A stretch of 64,000 nt of DNA from Vitis vinifera (Eukaryota > Streptophyta > Magnoliopsida > Vitales > Vitaceae). Position 1 is the stretch's first letter. Every line of letters begins with the position of its first letter. The notes under the pieces are model-generated. The model did not search any database. It saw only the letters and a list, made by a program, of their open reading frames with translations, and had not been told where the DNA came from. Shown piece after piece: positions 19,691 through 31,500 of the stretch. The position numbers and the translations under genes were made by a program. The stretch spans positions 692,001-756,000 of the forward strand of contig NC_081822.1 in assembly GCF_030704535.1 (NCBI RefSeq), in the 5' to 3' direction.

Positions 19691-20150
19691 GACAATGACG
19701 TTATAGCCATTTATTTATCACTTTATTTCGTGCGTTTGATCAATCCTTTTTCCAATCTGACGGCCTGCATTCGCGGTTCTACAAATCAGACTAAGGTGTC
19801 GGCTTTTTCCAATCCCTTCTAAGTTCAAAATGCGGAAAAAAAGGGGAGGGAACTGTTTTATCTTAGCCGGAATGCCACTTCTCTCCAATAGCGGAGAGAC
19901 AGGTGTACCTCTAGAATCCGATGCTCCCGTCTTTAACGGCCGTTACCGAACCAACCCTCTCGAGCAGTTTCCGCGTGTCAACCGTCCATTTTATTGTGCA
20001 GACATCCAACGGCTGGGATGCAGTGGCAGGACCGATCCAATCAAACTAACTGGCTGCCATCCTGTCAGCCAGAGGTGCCACCAATCACATCTCGCCACGT
20101 TCCGGTTTGAACAGCGACAGGTCCACCGGATTACCTGGAAACACCGGTAG

Positions 20151-20897
20151 CCAACCAGATAGAACGAGTCTCCTCTCGACATCATATCCTCCTCTTCTTC
20201 TCTCTGTAAGCTTTTGTTTTTTTATCTCTCTTCTCCATTGGTTGATTTCTCTTTCGACACCTTCTTTTTAGGGTTTCTTCTGATCACTGACGCCAAAGAG
20301 AAAGGCAAGCATCAGAATCATCATTGTTATCCGTGAGAATTCTCAACTTTTTAGGGTTTGATGCTCTGTGATTGTTCAAGATTTCGAATTCTAATCATTT
20401 CTTGCGATTTCTGTTAGATATTTTCTGATTTGTTTTGGTTTTTTAGCGTTCTTTACTCGAGATTATATTCGTCGAATCTTGTTTTTTCTGTGGATTTAGT
20501 GAAAAGGATTTTGAAATCTGATATCGAGTTTTGAGAAATTTGGACGAGTTTGTTGGTTCGGTTCATCAGATTTGGTTTGGATATGTTTTTGTGATTGCGT
20601 TACCAGAGATAATTGAAAGTCTTCGATAGTTAAGTAGTTGTGGTGGATTTGAAAATTAGTGAAGTCTCTTCGGGATTGAATTGAGCTTTGTAGGGCTTTC
20701 AAGATTGAATTCGGATTTGTTTGGTGATCGCTCTCTTTAGTTGACTATCTGTGGAGTTTGGTGTTTTATTCAGATCTCTGGAATTTGGTTGTCCACGAGA
20801 AATTGATGCTTGATATAGTTGGAACTGTAACTTCGGATTACGGAACTTAAGAAAAAAAAGTAGTTTGAGGAACTTGATATATGTATCAGAAGGGAAA
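20151..20897 (+). other. probable 5' leader of the PP2C gene
   Basis: A pyrimidine-rich start (TCCTCCTCTTCTTCTCTCTG at 20187-20206) followed by GTAAGC suggests a transcript start near 20150-20190 and a leader intron. The sequence down to 20897 is T-rich and full of stops, as expected for leader or intron. Transcript limits are not proven. Confidence 0.45.
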
Positions 20898-23800
20898 ATG
20901 GCGGCAGGTACTGATTTCTCTCCTCCGTTTACCTTATTAGATGTTGGATACAGCAAAGTCAATGTGTCTGTCATGGAAGATGAAAATTCAAATAATTCAG
21001 ATAATTTGAAGCAACTCACAAATGGAAAGCCTCCGCGACACCTCTCAGTTATGCGGCATTGCATAAGCTCTGCTAGGCTGCTCGCTGCTACTGATTTTGT
21101 AAGTTAACCTTGTGATCACCTCATCTTGTAATTAACACTTGATTCTTGAGCCTGATTCTATTCAATATCATCGGAAATGCTTTATTTCACAATTTTGATC
21201 TCTGAAAGTCACTTCTCAGTGTCACTTTTGGATTTAAAACCTTATATGCAAGGTTTAAGATCTTATACATCTTACAATATAAGTTTTTGGTTTTGGTTTT
21301 AAATTTCTGTGCATTTCCACAAATTAAATCCCCGTATATAACAAATTAAGGTGAAATTTGAAGCTTCACTTGATGGTATTCAAGATCTTCAAGTTGAAGC
21401 CTTTATTAACAAATCTGCTGCTGGAGATTGTTATATTCTGGTACACATTGCGATGTTCATTTCGATCCAGTAGCTATATCTTTAGATCTATGTGCATTGT
21501 GCTTGCTAAGCAAGGATGGAGGAGGAAAGAAGTGTGAATACTTTCCTTTTTGTTCTTTTCTTGAAACAATAGCAGAAACCTTGTCCAGCTCACATTGACC
21601 GGGCACCCTATCATTTTATGCATCGTATTTAAAGCTCCTTTTTTAGTTATATTTTAATATCATGCTGGATTTTCTGTTAATCAATTCTTAAATGTGATAA
21701 ATTTGGAGACAAGTCAGGTGGAAAATGATTTTAAGTTATGGAATCTTATAACTTTTTGAACCTCAAGGACTTGTAAGCTGCCGTATTTTCTTTTCTTCTT
21801 TCATCTCTCAAGCAACTAAACAAGCAGCTAAAATCCTCTTTTTTCCATTTCTTTTACATTTGTATATCATTTCTTTCTTAGACAAAATATTTTGGGAAAG
21901 TCATTGCAACTAATTTTTCTATTTTATTTGTGTCCAGGAATTAGGTACTGGGATGATTGTTAAGTCCCCTCCAGATGGAAAATCAGGGTTTTTACCTGTG
22001 TTTCGATCAGGAAGCTGTGCTGAGAGAGGACCTAAACAGTACATGGAGGACGAGCACATATGTATAGATAATCTTATTGAACATCTAGGTGCAACTGCAG
22101 ACTTTCCTTGCCCTGGAGCTTTCTATGGGGTGCGCAACTAAAATCACTGGTTGAAATTTAGGTTTAACTCAATAGAAAGTTAATATTACTTCCTCTCTTC
22201 GAATTGATGATTATGATTTCTTTCCATGTGTTGATGGGTGTATATAATGGGTCTCAGTCTTACATCTTATGTACACATGGTAGTCAACCTGTGAAACCCT
22301 GTTGGGGGACCACCTATTCCAAAAGGTTCCCAAAATGGGAGTTTTGGTTTGATGGCATTTTATTGGTGCTCCCCTTAGACCGACTGGCATAGTTTTTAAA
22401 AAATAACTAGCATGTGATCTACCCTATTATGGTCATTCCCTTCCAAACCATTAGATTTTTGGGCCACACCAAGTGAAGAGGTTTCCTAATGGCAACCAGC
22501 CAGGTCACGCATAGCTTGTACTTCAGACCTTTTACAGGCTTAACATGCCCGTTGTAGTCTTTGGCGTGTGACATTCAAAGTTTGGGGTCATCATGGAGTC
22601 CTCTTCTGAAGTTTCTTGACGTATCAAGCCTTCTTTAGGTTTCTAAAATAATCAACCCTGCCTTGGGTTTCTAAAATAAAGCCAACCGACTAAGATTCTC
22701 ATCCTTGACTTCGGCAATTTTTTTTTCTTTTTTTTTTTTTAATTTTATTTCTGTTGGGAATGCTAATGATGTGTTAGAAACAATGAGGGAGTTTATCAAA
22801 TCGGTTATATACATAGGAATGGTGTAGTCCCTTAAAGTTTCTTACCTGTTGATAATTCTAGGTATCGTAGCCACACATTTTCATCATTTTCAGAGTGAGT
22901 TTGGATTCTTTGGAAGGTTGTAATATCTAGTATTGATCACCCCAATTGGCCATGTTTGTGAATTGGGAATAATTAACTGTTTGTTCTTTTTTTTTTTAAG
23001 TCATGAATCATGAACTAATTTTTTGTTGTTTTTTGGTCATGATTCTTCTTTGTTTAGTCATTAATCCTAAACTTGAACTCATTGGTCCATGAGGACAGTT
23101 TCTTCTTCTACTTCTTTGTTTGTGATCATAAATCATGAACTTCATTAGTATACGTGGACAGGTGTTTGATGGCCATGGTGGCACAGATGCAGCATCATTT
23201 GTCAGAAAGAACATCCTCAAGTTCATGGTTGAGGATTCCCATTTTCCACTTTGTGTGCAAAAAGCTATTAAGAGTGCTTTTGTGAAAGCTGATCATGCAT
23301 TTGCTGATGCCAGTTCTCTTGACATCTCCTCTGGCACCACTGCTCTAACTGCCTTTATTTTTGGAAGGTCGGTAAGCTTTAAAGCTGCTTTTGATTCTAC
23401 ATTCTGTTTGCTATCCTTTTGGGGGTGTGATATATAAGATTAGTTCTGTCAAGCATTTTCATCCAAAAACTTTTACTAGCTTTAACCAGGTTCTGTTCCC
23501 AACACTTGACTTACCTCTGTAGTTGCTTTGGATTCTCCTGACCTTTGACTTACCTAATCACAATGAAGAAGCAGCTACAGATAGACAAAGAGCTTACTTT
23601 GACCGAGCATCTTAAATTTGCATAAGAATTCCTTTAATAATTTTATAGTTTGAGAACCAAAGTAGAATCAGAATTTCTTTTCTTTTTAAGGAATAGATAT
23701 TTTACTTAGAGCCAGAAACACAATGAAAGAGTGAAAACACGTATGGGCAGGAGTAGATTATTCTATAACATGTTTTACACTTCACAGGACAATGCTAATT

Positions 23801-24346
23801 GCCAATGCTGGAGATTGTCGGGCTGTGCTAGGGAAACGAGGTAGAGCACTCGAGCTGTCCAGAGACCACAAACCCAACTGCCCATCTGAAAGATTAAGGA
23901 TTGAGAAGCTTGGCGGAGTTGTCTATGATGGCTATCTCAATGGCCAACTATCTGTGGCACGTGCACTTGGGGATTGGCACATGAAGGTGCCCAAAGGCTC
24001 TGCCTGCCCCTTAAGCGCAGAGCCAGAGTTGCAGGAGACCCTCCTAACTGAGGACGATGAGTTCCTGATAATGGGCTGTGACGGCCTATGGGATGTAATG
24101 AGCAGCCAGTGTGCTGTGACGATGGCAAGGAAAGAACTAATGCTCCACAACGATCCTGAGAGATGTTCAAAAGAGTTGGTTAGGGAGGCACTGAAGCGCG
24201 ACACCTGTGATAATCTAACGGTTATTGTGATTTGCTTCTCCCCAGATCCCCCTCCCCGGATTGAGGTCCCTCAATCACGTGTTCGGAGGAGTATATCGGC
24301 AGAAGGATTGAATTTTCTCAAGGGTGTACTAGACAGCAACTCTTGA
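20898..24346 (+). CDS. protein phosphatase 2C, PP2C27/PP2CG1-like
   Basis: Mg2+/Mn2+-dependent Ser/Thr phosphatase. Exons 20898-21098, 21938-22129, 23162-23367 and 23788-24346 join in phase to 385 aa. The PP2C core starts in exon 2 with [18 protein letters not shown], whose acidic pair is Glu104/Asp105. The metal-binding DGHGG (Asp134-Gly138) opens exon 3. Exon 4 has [39 protein letters not shown] (Asp298) and DNLTVIV (Asp341), so all usual metal ligands are present. The N-terminal 90 residues are low-complexity and the C-terminal [16 protein letters not shown] is typical of the subgroup with Arabidopsis At2g33700. No ABA-receptor-type (clade A) features were seen, so a direct role in ABA co-reception is unlikely. 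The start is the first ATG in frame with the core. The paralogue assignment is from memory. Confidence 0.94.
22130..23161 (+). other. PP2C intron 2 with unidentified GC-balanced segment
   Basis: About 1 kb intron. Bases 22240-22700 are less AT-rich than the rest and include a short internal repeat (GGTTTCTAAAATAA twice, near 22637 and 22667). It may be an old insertion, but no terminal repeats or coding traces were found. Confidence 0.4.
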
Positions 24347-25580
24347 AGAAAAGGGAAATAGTTCGAGTAAAGAAGGGCCGCGTTCAAGAAGGAAAATGAT
24401 AGAAAAAAAAAAAGGCAAAAGGGAAATCTGAAAAAGCGTCTGTACAAAGAGATTGCAGGTAGAGTGACCACTGTTGTGGGGGTATTCCCTTCCCCCACCA
24501 GGAGAAGCTGCTGCTGATTTCCGGGGGAGGCTAACATTCAGCCTTATTGATCCTTCAAAGTAATGTACACGTCTGAGATACAATCGTGTTGTAACAACTG
24601 GAAGAACTAATTGTTTATTTCTCTGGCTGCATAGGTTTCTTTCTCCAACCGAAAAAATTTGATGACTCGAGAAGCATGCTATTTCTCTACCACCCAAGTT
24701 CTCTGGCAGTTTTTCTGTTTTTGTGGGTCCAGCTACTAGATATGCACTCAATTGTTGAGATGCCTTAAAATTATTTGATTACAATGATTGTTTCCAGAGC
24801 TTGGTTTGCGTAAAGAATCAATAAGCAGGGTGCGGTGTTGAATCTCCACATCTATAGGTAATTTGAAGTAGGCTCCAATGACTATATTACCGCGAAATCC
24901 TTTTCAGTAATTAAATTGAATTGGGTTCAATGATGTCAAAATAAAAGTGAAACTAATTCAAACAACCCATTAAACTTGTTGTATCACCTAAACATTATTA
25001 TGATTCACTTGAAAATTGACATGATCATGCCCAATTATCCCATTACAAATTAACTAATATTTTCAAATAACTCATCAAAATATAATAAAATCAATATTAA
25101 TTATTAATAAGAATCTTATAGAAATGTTTCCAAAAATCTACTACAATTGTGCAAATAAATATATGGGTGACAATCAATTAAAGAAGTCAAAACAGATAAG
25201 GTTCATGTCTCGCAGCCTCTCTTTTAATTCCATGATTACCAGATATTTGTGCCCATTACACTATTAGGCATAAACCCCCCAAAAAAGCCACCAACAGAAC
25301 AAGAATAAAACTAAAGCTCAAATCCTTTTCTTTAATCAACTACATGCCTCGATAATTTTGACTTAGCATGTATAGGTTACAATTCAATATAAGATACCAG
25401 ATGGGGATAATTAGAAGCAAAATTCCACAAGTGACATAAACGAATAATTGTCATTTAAAACTCAATTTAAACGTTTTAGTAAAGATGCCTACCACTCACA
25501 ATTATCAATACCTTCCACATCGAGTTTAATTGGTTTGGCATCTCTTTTCCCACTGGACCAACATAAGAGTTTTAAGCGAT
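24347..25580. other. 3' flanks between PP2C and saposin-like gene
   Basis: The first about 430 bases are the likely 3' UTR of the PP2C gene. The remainder is AT-rich and includes the 3' UTR of the minus-strand saposin-like gene next to 25580. Nothing else was recognised. Confidence 0.6.
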
Positions 25581-28500
25581 TTAGAGTTCTTCAGATGCAT
25601 CATCATCATCTTCATGATCAACCACCTGATGGGAGGAGAAACTGCGCATGGATACAAGGAGTAAGTTCTATATAAAGCAAAAAAATACAATACTTCCCGA
25701 AAAGAGATAGGTGGTTGATTAGAGCTCAGACAAAAGAGAGAAAAAAATCTAATCTTGGGAATTGTGTTTGCCAAGATAGCCCCACACATGAGGTGGCTTA
25801 TTGATCCAAAAGGCCCAACAGGTTATGTAGTTATAACTTATAAGTGGTGGCTTTGATCATTCAAGAGTGCCTATTGGAAATCATGGAAAAATGTAAGAAA
25901 AGCAATTCTAAGAAAAAGATGAGAGAAAATACTAATCGATTTTCCTCCCCCATTTTCCTTAAATGAAGGTGAGGAAAGTGGATTCTTCAACAATTTAAGT
26001 CTCTTTCCCTCAACATTTTCATAAATAGCCAAACAAGAGAAAAGGTTTGTAGGCAAGGAAAGTTTGAGGGAAGTGGATTCTTCCAACAATTTAAGTCTCT
26101 TTCCCTCAACTTTTTCATAGATAGCCAAACAAGAGAAAAATTTTATAACCTTTCATTCCCTTTTTTTGATTTATTTTTCTTCTTCATTTTCTGTCTCTAA
26201 ACTCTCTAGGAACCAAACATTTTGAAGGGGAATTATAGTGTCATGGTTGGTGATTGTGACAGATGGTTGAAAAAGTTAAGGATATGTATCCCTTTTCGAA
26301 GGCATAGTTTGCCCTCCGGTTTTACTTGTATACATTGAAGTAGGTGGAATTACCCATTCTGGATTTAAAATTACCTTGTCACACTGCAGTGCTTGCTCAG
26401 ATCTTGACATAGAACCTTGCTTACTTCTCCTGTTTTAACGGATCCTTTCTTTATCAAGTCTGCTAACTACAAGAAGAATCAGCGCCAGTAAATATAAATT
26501 ATTCATATTCAAGATAAATCCATCCCAGAAATTGTTAAGAAGGATACTGAAACTCACCTCATCCTCTGTTTCCTCTAGTAACCTGTGCCATTATATCATA
26601 TACACACACAGGTAGAATGAGTGAATTAAGGGATGGAAATAGATTAATTGGTGTATAAAACTCCCATTGGAGATGACCTATTGGTCACAAGGGGAGGAAT
26701 AGCTTAACTTGTTTCGTGTCTCACCTTCCACAATAAGATGATATATCTTTTGAATATGCTCGAGCTTCTTGTTTATCTATCGCCACATGAAACAAGCAAA
26801 TTTAAAAGAAACCCCATTAGCTAGTTATCCATCATCATCAAATACAAGAAAAAAAAAATCTTTAAGAAAGGCGAGCATCATGGAGGCTCAAGAGAATATC
26901 AGGAAATAGAAATAAGGCCTCCAACAATGGATATGTCAGTATACATTCAGTCATCAAGGAAAAAAAAATCCACCATAGATAACCCTTTTTTCTGTTTCCA
27001 TTTACTATTCTTTAAAATATGTACATATATGATTTCCCTTTTTCTATGTTTTATGGGGAATCTAGCAAAATCTAATATATTCAGTTCCATAGCAAAAACC
27101 ACTAAACCCTTTCTATCCTTTCATATGGTCATGAAATTTCTTTAAGAGGATAACTAACTCGTAAATACCTATGAAAAGGTTCTTAGAAATCGTGAACTGC
27201 AATAGAGTTAATTGTTTTCACTCTTGATTAAAAGACCAATCATTCATCAACGTACTTTAGAAAATAACTGATCAATATGGAAATATTAATTATAAGCACC
27301 CTGGCCTAAATTTTATGTCAGCAAACGTGAGCCAGAGCAAATGTGAACTAATTAATCAATGCTGCTACAAAGAACACATACTAGTTGTTATGTTATCCCA
27401 GTCATCCACTTTGACCCATTCTCGTCTGGTTGAATCTATCTGCAAAGATGAAGTGCTAAAAATATCAGTTCTTGAAGAGAACATATTCAATTTATTCATG
27501 CTACATAAGTATACCTGTCATGTGATTAAACTAACCACCCAAATACACTAATATTTCCCGGAGCTGCAAATCAGCTCAGTGCAACCTTCCAAAGAAGATG
27601 AGACAAAATCTCAAGCAAGTGTTCAAACCACACAGAGTAAATTTTCAGATTAAGAAAATCATATTTACAACTTTATACAACACAATGGAAGTGGTAAAAA
27701 GAATTACCTTCTCCAGAGTGTAATCTTGCATCTTTTCACACAGCCCATCCAGGAGCTCAACAACTCTCAGCTCACTAACTCTGAATTAGTTGCAGATATA
27801 TACTCATTACTCATCAGCCATACATAAAAACAATACAACAAAGCTAATGACTTTGAAAATAGATATTATACACACATCTGCGACTAGAGATGAAAACCAC
27901 AAATTTCAAAATCTAGTTCTGAAATTGAAAGTGAAAATGGAGAAGTTCTAAATGTAGTGCCAGCGAAAGCTTTGATGCCAACAATGTTAGTTCAAGAACA
28001 CAAAGATAAACACAATCACACATACGAGGTTTTAACGTGGTTCGGCTAACCATGCCTACGTCCACGGATGAGAGAGAATAATTCCACTATACAATAGAAA
28101 ATATTACAGAGGATAGAACCAGATACAACTATTGGGTTCCCGAAACTTCCCATGTTTCCCCACTCCTTGTATCCATACCTTACTACGAGCCCTCTCGCTC
28201 CACCAGGTACCTCCCGTTCTTCCTCACATCTCTATCCACCTCGTATAGTCTCTATAGGCCCATCTCCATCTCATAACTTTTTCCCCTCATGACCTAGAAT
28301 ATTTATAGAGATATTTCCAACAACCTTCCTTATTCTATAAGGAAGTCTAACATTACAATAATATATCAACCTCGAAATATTCTATATAATATTCTTTACA
28401 AAAAAAGGAATCTATACTAATTAGGAATTTGGGACACTTCCTAACACTAAACTACATTAACAAGGCTATAAAACAATATGGAGATAAAAGCAACACTCCT

Positions 28501-31500
28501 TTTTTAAGAATAGGTAATTTTGAAATTAACTTGATCTTCCAAGTATGTTTTAAATATATTGCATTTAATAATAATTTTAATCTTGGCTGCTTATCAACTC
28601 GTGTGAATCTCAATTTCTCTGATTACGGTATCACCCAAAAAATTACACGCATGCACACAAACACACATATATGCAGAAACAGACAAATATTGAACTCTTC
28701 ACCAGCAAGAGTTACATTGTAAACCAAAATGATTTGTGTTTAATGAACCCCCAAAACTAGAAAGCAAGACACTATCCTCCTTTACATCATTCTCATTCTT
28801 TAAAATATAATATATTTTTCCATGGTAACATTAATATTTTATTTTTATGGAACGACAAGTTCTGACAACATTCCCAAGCAGCAATAATTAGAACATAGAC
28901 ATCATCATATTCATTCCACTTTTACATAAATGTATTGAACTACTGTTTGTCACATTACCAAGTTAACAGCAATCAACCAACAAATGCTAGGTTGACAACT
29001 TGATGGGGATAAGAAAGAAATTTTATTAAACTGAAATGAGGGTGTAGAAAAAACCGATTCATATGGCTGAGAGTTCCCATGTTAAATGAAAGGTGATCTT
29101 GAAGCTATACCTGTAATCAATTACCTTTCCTTTTCGTTGACCTTTAGAGTCTAGGCGATGTCTCATATCCAAATGATTCCTTGGTTTTTCCTGGAAGAAA
29201 AGATAGAAGTCTTTCAATTAATTTACTTACCAAAAAAGTCAGTAAGATAAAATTGAACAACACGAAATTCCAGTGATGCGCATCAAACTGTAAGGACAAA
29301 TTTGAAGGATGAAAGGAGGAAAAGGTTGGTTCAGGGTAGAGTCGAAGTCCTTCTAAATCTTGACAAAGGTTGTTAAAGGAAGGGTGGAAGGTAAGGTTCT
29401 AGAGAGGGGGTAAGGTTTCACAAGTTGGATTAGGTTTGGAGAGAAGGGCCTCTTGTTGCTGTTGGAAGGGGAAGCCTGTAGTCTGAGGGATGGAGGAAGC
29501 CTTGTAGAAAGGAATAGAAGGAAGGTGAGAGGGGGTATAAATTGAGCTTCAATGTAATGGAGTGGGGTGATTTCATCTATGCTGTGTTTGCTCATGGAGG
29601 CAAAGAGGTTAACCTTGGTGTTCACCTAATTAAGAAGTTGAGGAGCCTTAGGGTAGTCCAGCATCATAGGGCCAATGAACCACCTTTAGAGGCTAAGGCT
29701 CTAGCTGTGGTGAGGAATTCTCTAAAAAGGGAGTCCTTTGCTGCAGCCAAAAGAAAGGACTAGATAGAGGTAGGCAACTCAACATGGATTCAACAGTGAG
29801 AAAAGGAGGTGAGCAAACAAATGGAGGGCTCAAAGCATTGCTTAGTGGATAGATGGGGAGATTTTTTAGATCAAGCACCAAATTTCACTCCTCTGAAGAA
29901 GTGGATTGTGTATAATTGGAATCTAAAGGGTAAGTTTCATTTGGCATTGTTAAGGGGTTCTCCCATTTTTTCAAGTCTAAGGCCAGTTCCTATGCAGAGA
30001 AGGCTTTCAAAAGGTTTTGGGAAAACACAAGGATAAAATCCTGTTCTTAGAAAGAAAGATCTGAGAAGGGGTTGCTTTAGGGAGTAGTTCATGCTAGAGA
30101 AGATTAGGTGAGAGTAGTTGAGCTACCAATGCATTTCTAGGATAGGGAGTTGTTCAAGAAGCTAGAGGGCTCTTGCAAGAGTTTTGTCACAGCGGATGAA
30201 AACACAGTGCTTTGTCAAAACATGCAATGGACAAGGTCCTCATGAAAATAGAACGGAGGAAGGTGTTAGGAATGTAGCAAGTGGTGCTGGGCTATTTGTG
30301 TTTCACCATCCAACAATGGGAATGTTGCAAAGTGTTGGGAATGTTGCAACTACAGATCTCTTTGCTAACTCAAATGACAAACTGGCTATGTTTAGCCGGT
30401 TTGTGAGGATGCCAACGTAGAGGTTTGGATTGGAGATTTTATCCCTTCTAAGAAGATGGAGGCAAGACGGGGGACTAGGGTGCAAACTCCAACAGAAAGA
30501 AAAGGAAACATGTCTAATCATCTTAAATGGAAAATGAAATTCAGAAGCTGGAGTCCTCAAACAATTTTTTAATGGTACAGTTAGAAAAGAAAGGGGTTGT
30601 GACAATGATAGGTGGCTGACCAAGTTTGGTTGCAAGACACTAAGTTGCAACATATGTTTAGTGCAATTGGAAAAGAGCTTAGGTGGGAAAAAAATTTTAG
30701 AATGGGTAGCAATGGAAATTGTAGCTGTTCATTCAATTTCTTATTAGTTTGAGAGTTGTGGGGACAATTTTGTATCAGTGTTTACTAGGGTGTATGAGTT
30801 CGCTTAGGGGGGTGGTGGGATGGAAGAAGTTTGCGCAGCATTGGAAGACCTAAAAAGGTTGTGAAACAATCCCTATCAAGTCCATGGGGACTTAAATATG
30901 GCCAGGTTCACGTGGGAAAGGAGGAACTATACTTGGCAGTCATAGACTATGAGTTGTTTTACAAAGATTCACAAGATCTTCTGTTAGTTAGAGGGACCTG
31001 CACTTGGCCCATTGCCTCAGACAATTATCCTCATTATTGTTTCAACATTTCCTAGTTTTGTAAGATTGGGAAAATCATTTTAATGGCATATTGTAGAGTG
31101 TTTTGCCAAAACCAATATCTGATCATTCAACTATTCAGCTATATGGAGATGGGATAAGGAGGGGCAAAACTATCTTTAGATTTGGACATATGTGGCTTAA
31201 ACTGGAGGGATTCAGAAAGCCAATGAAGAGCTAGTGGAAGGGATATAATATCAGTTCTTTTAGTCATATTATGGCTTCTAAGAGAAAATGTTCAAAGCAG
31301 GACCCAAAAGCTTGAAACAAAGAGGGGTTTGAGAATGTCTCAGTGGAAAAAAGAAGTGTGTGTGTGCGCGCATCAGGTCTCTGAGGTGAGGGAAGACATT
31401 ACCCCTTTTGGCAGCATTGCTTGAACTTTGTGAAGAATTAGAGAGCTCAAAGGTAACTTTTTCAAAGGAGGAAGAAGTTTTCTTCATCCCTTCTAGTTTA

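Larger units (their letters stand above)
15680..20150. other. divergent promoter region, GLR and PP2C genes
   Basis: From 15680 to about 16610 lies the 5' leader of the GLR gene (minus strand), including one or two leader introns. A TA-rich run at 16638-16652 sits just upstream and may include its TATA region. Bases 16700-19300 are AT-rich; the stretch 16950-17330 has the TTAAGTTGTT / AAGTCATTAAGT style of dispersed plant elements, without confirmed terminal repeats. An open frame at 17817-18212 on the minus strand has no recognisable domain. From 19400 the sequence becomes GC-balanced and holds promoter boxes of the PP2C gene. Confidence 0.55.

Noticed and set aside
19830-20150. 106-codon open frame upstream of the PP2C gene
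   Set aside because: No recognisable domain, the opposite strand is open too, and it lies in the promoter/leader stretch; the openness is explained by the local GC content.
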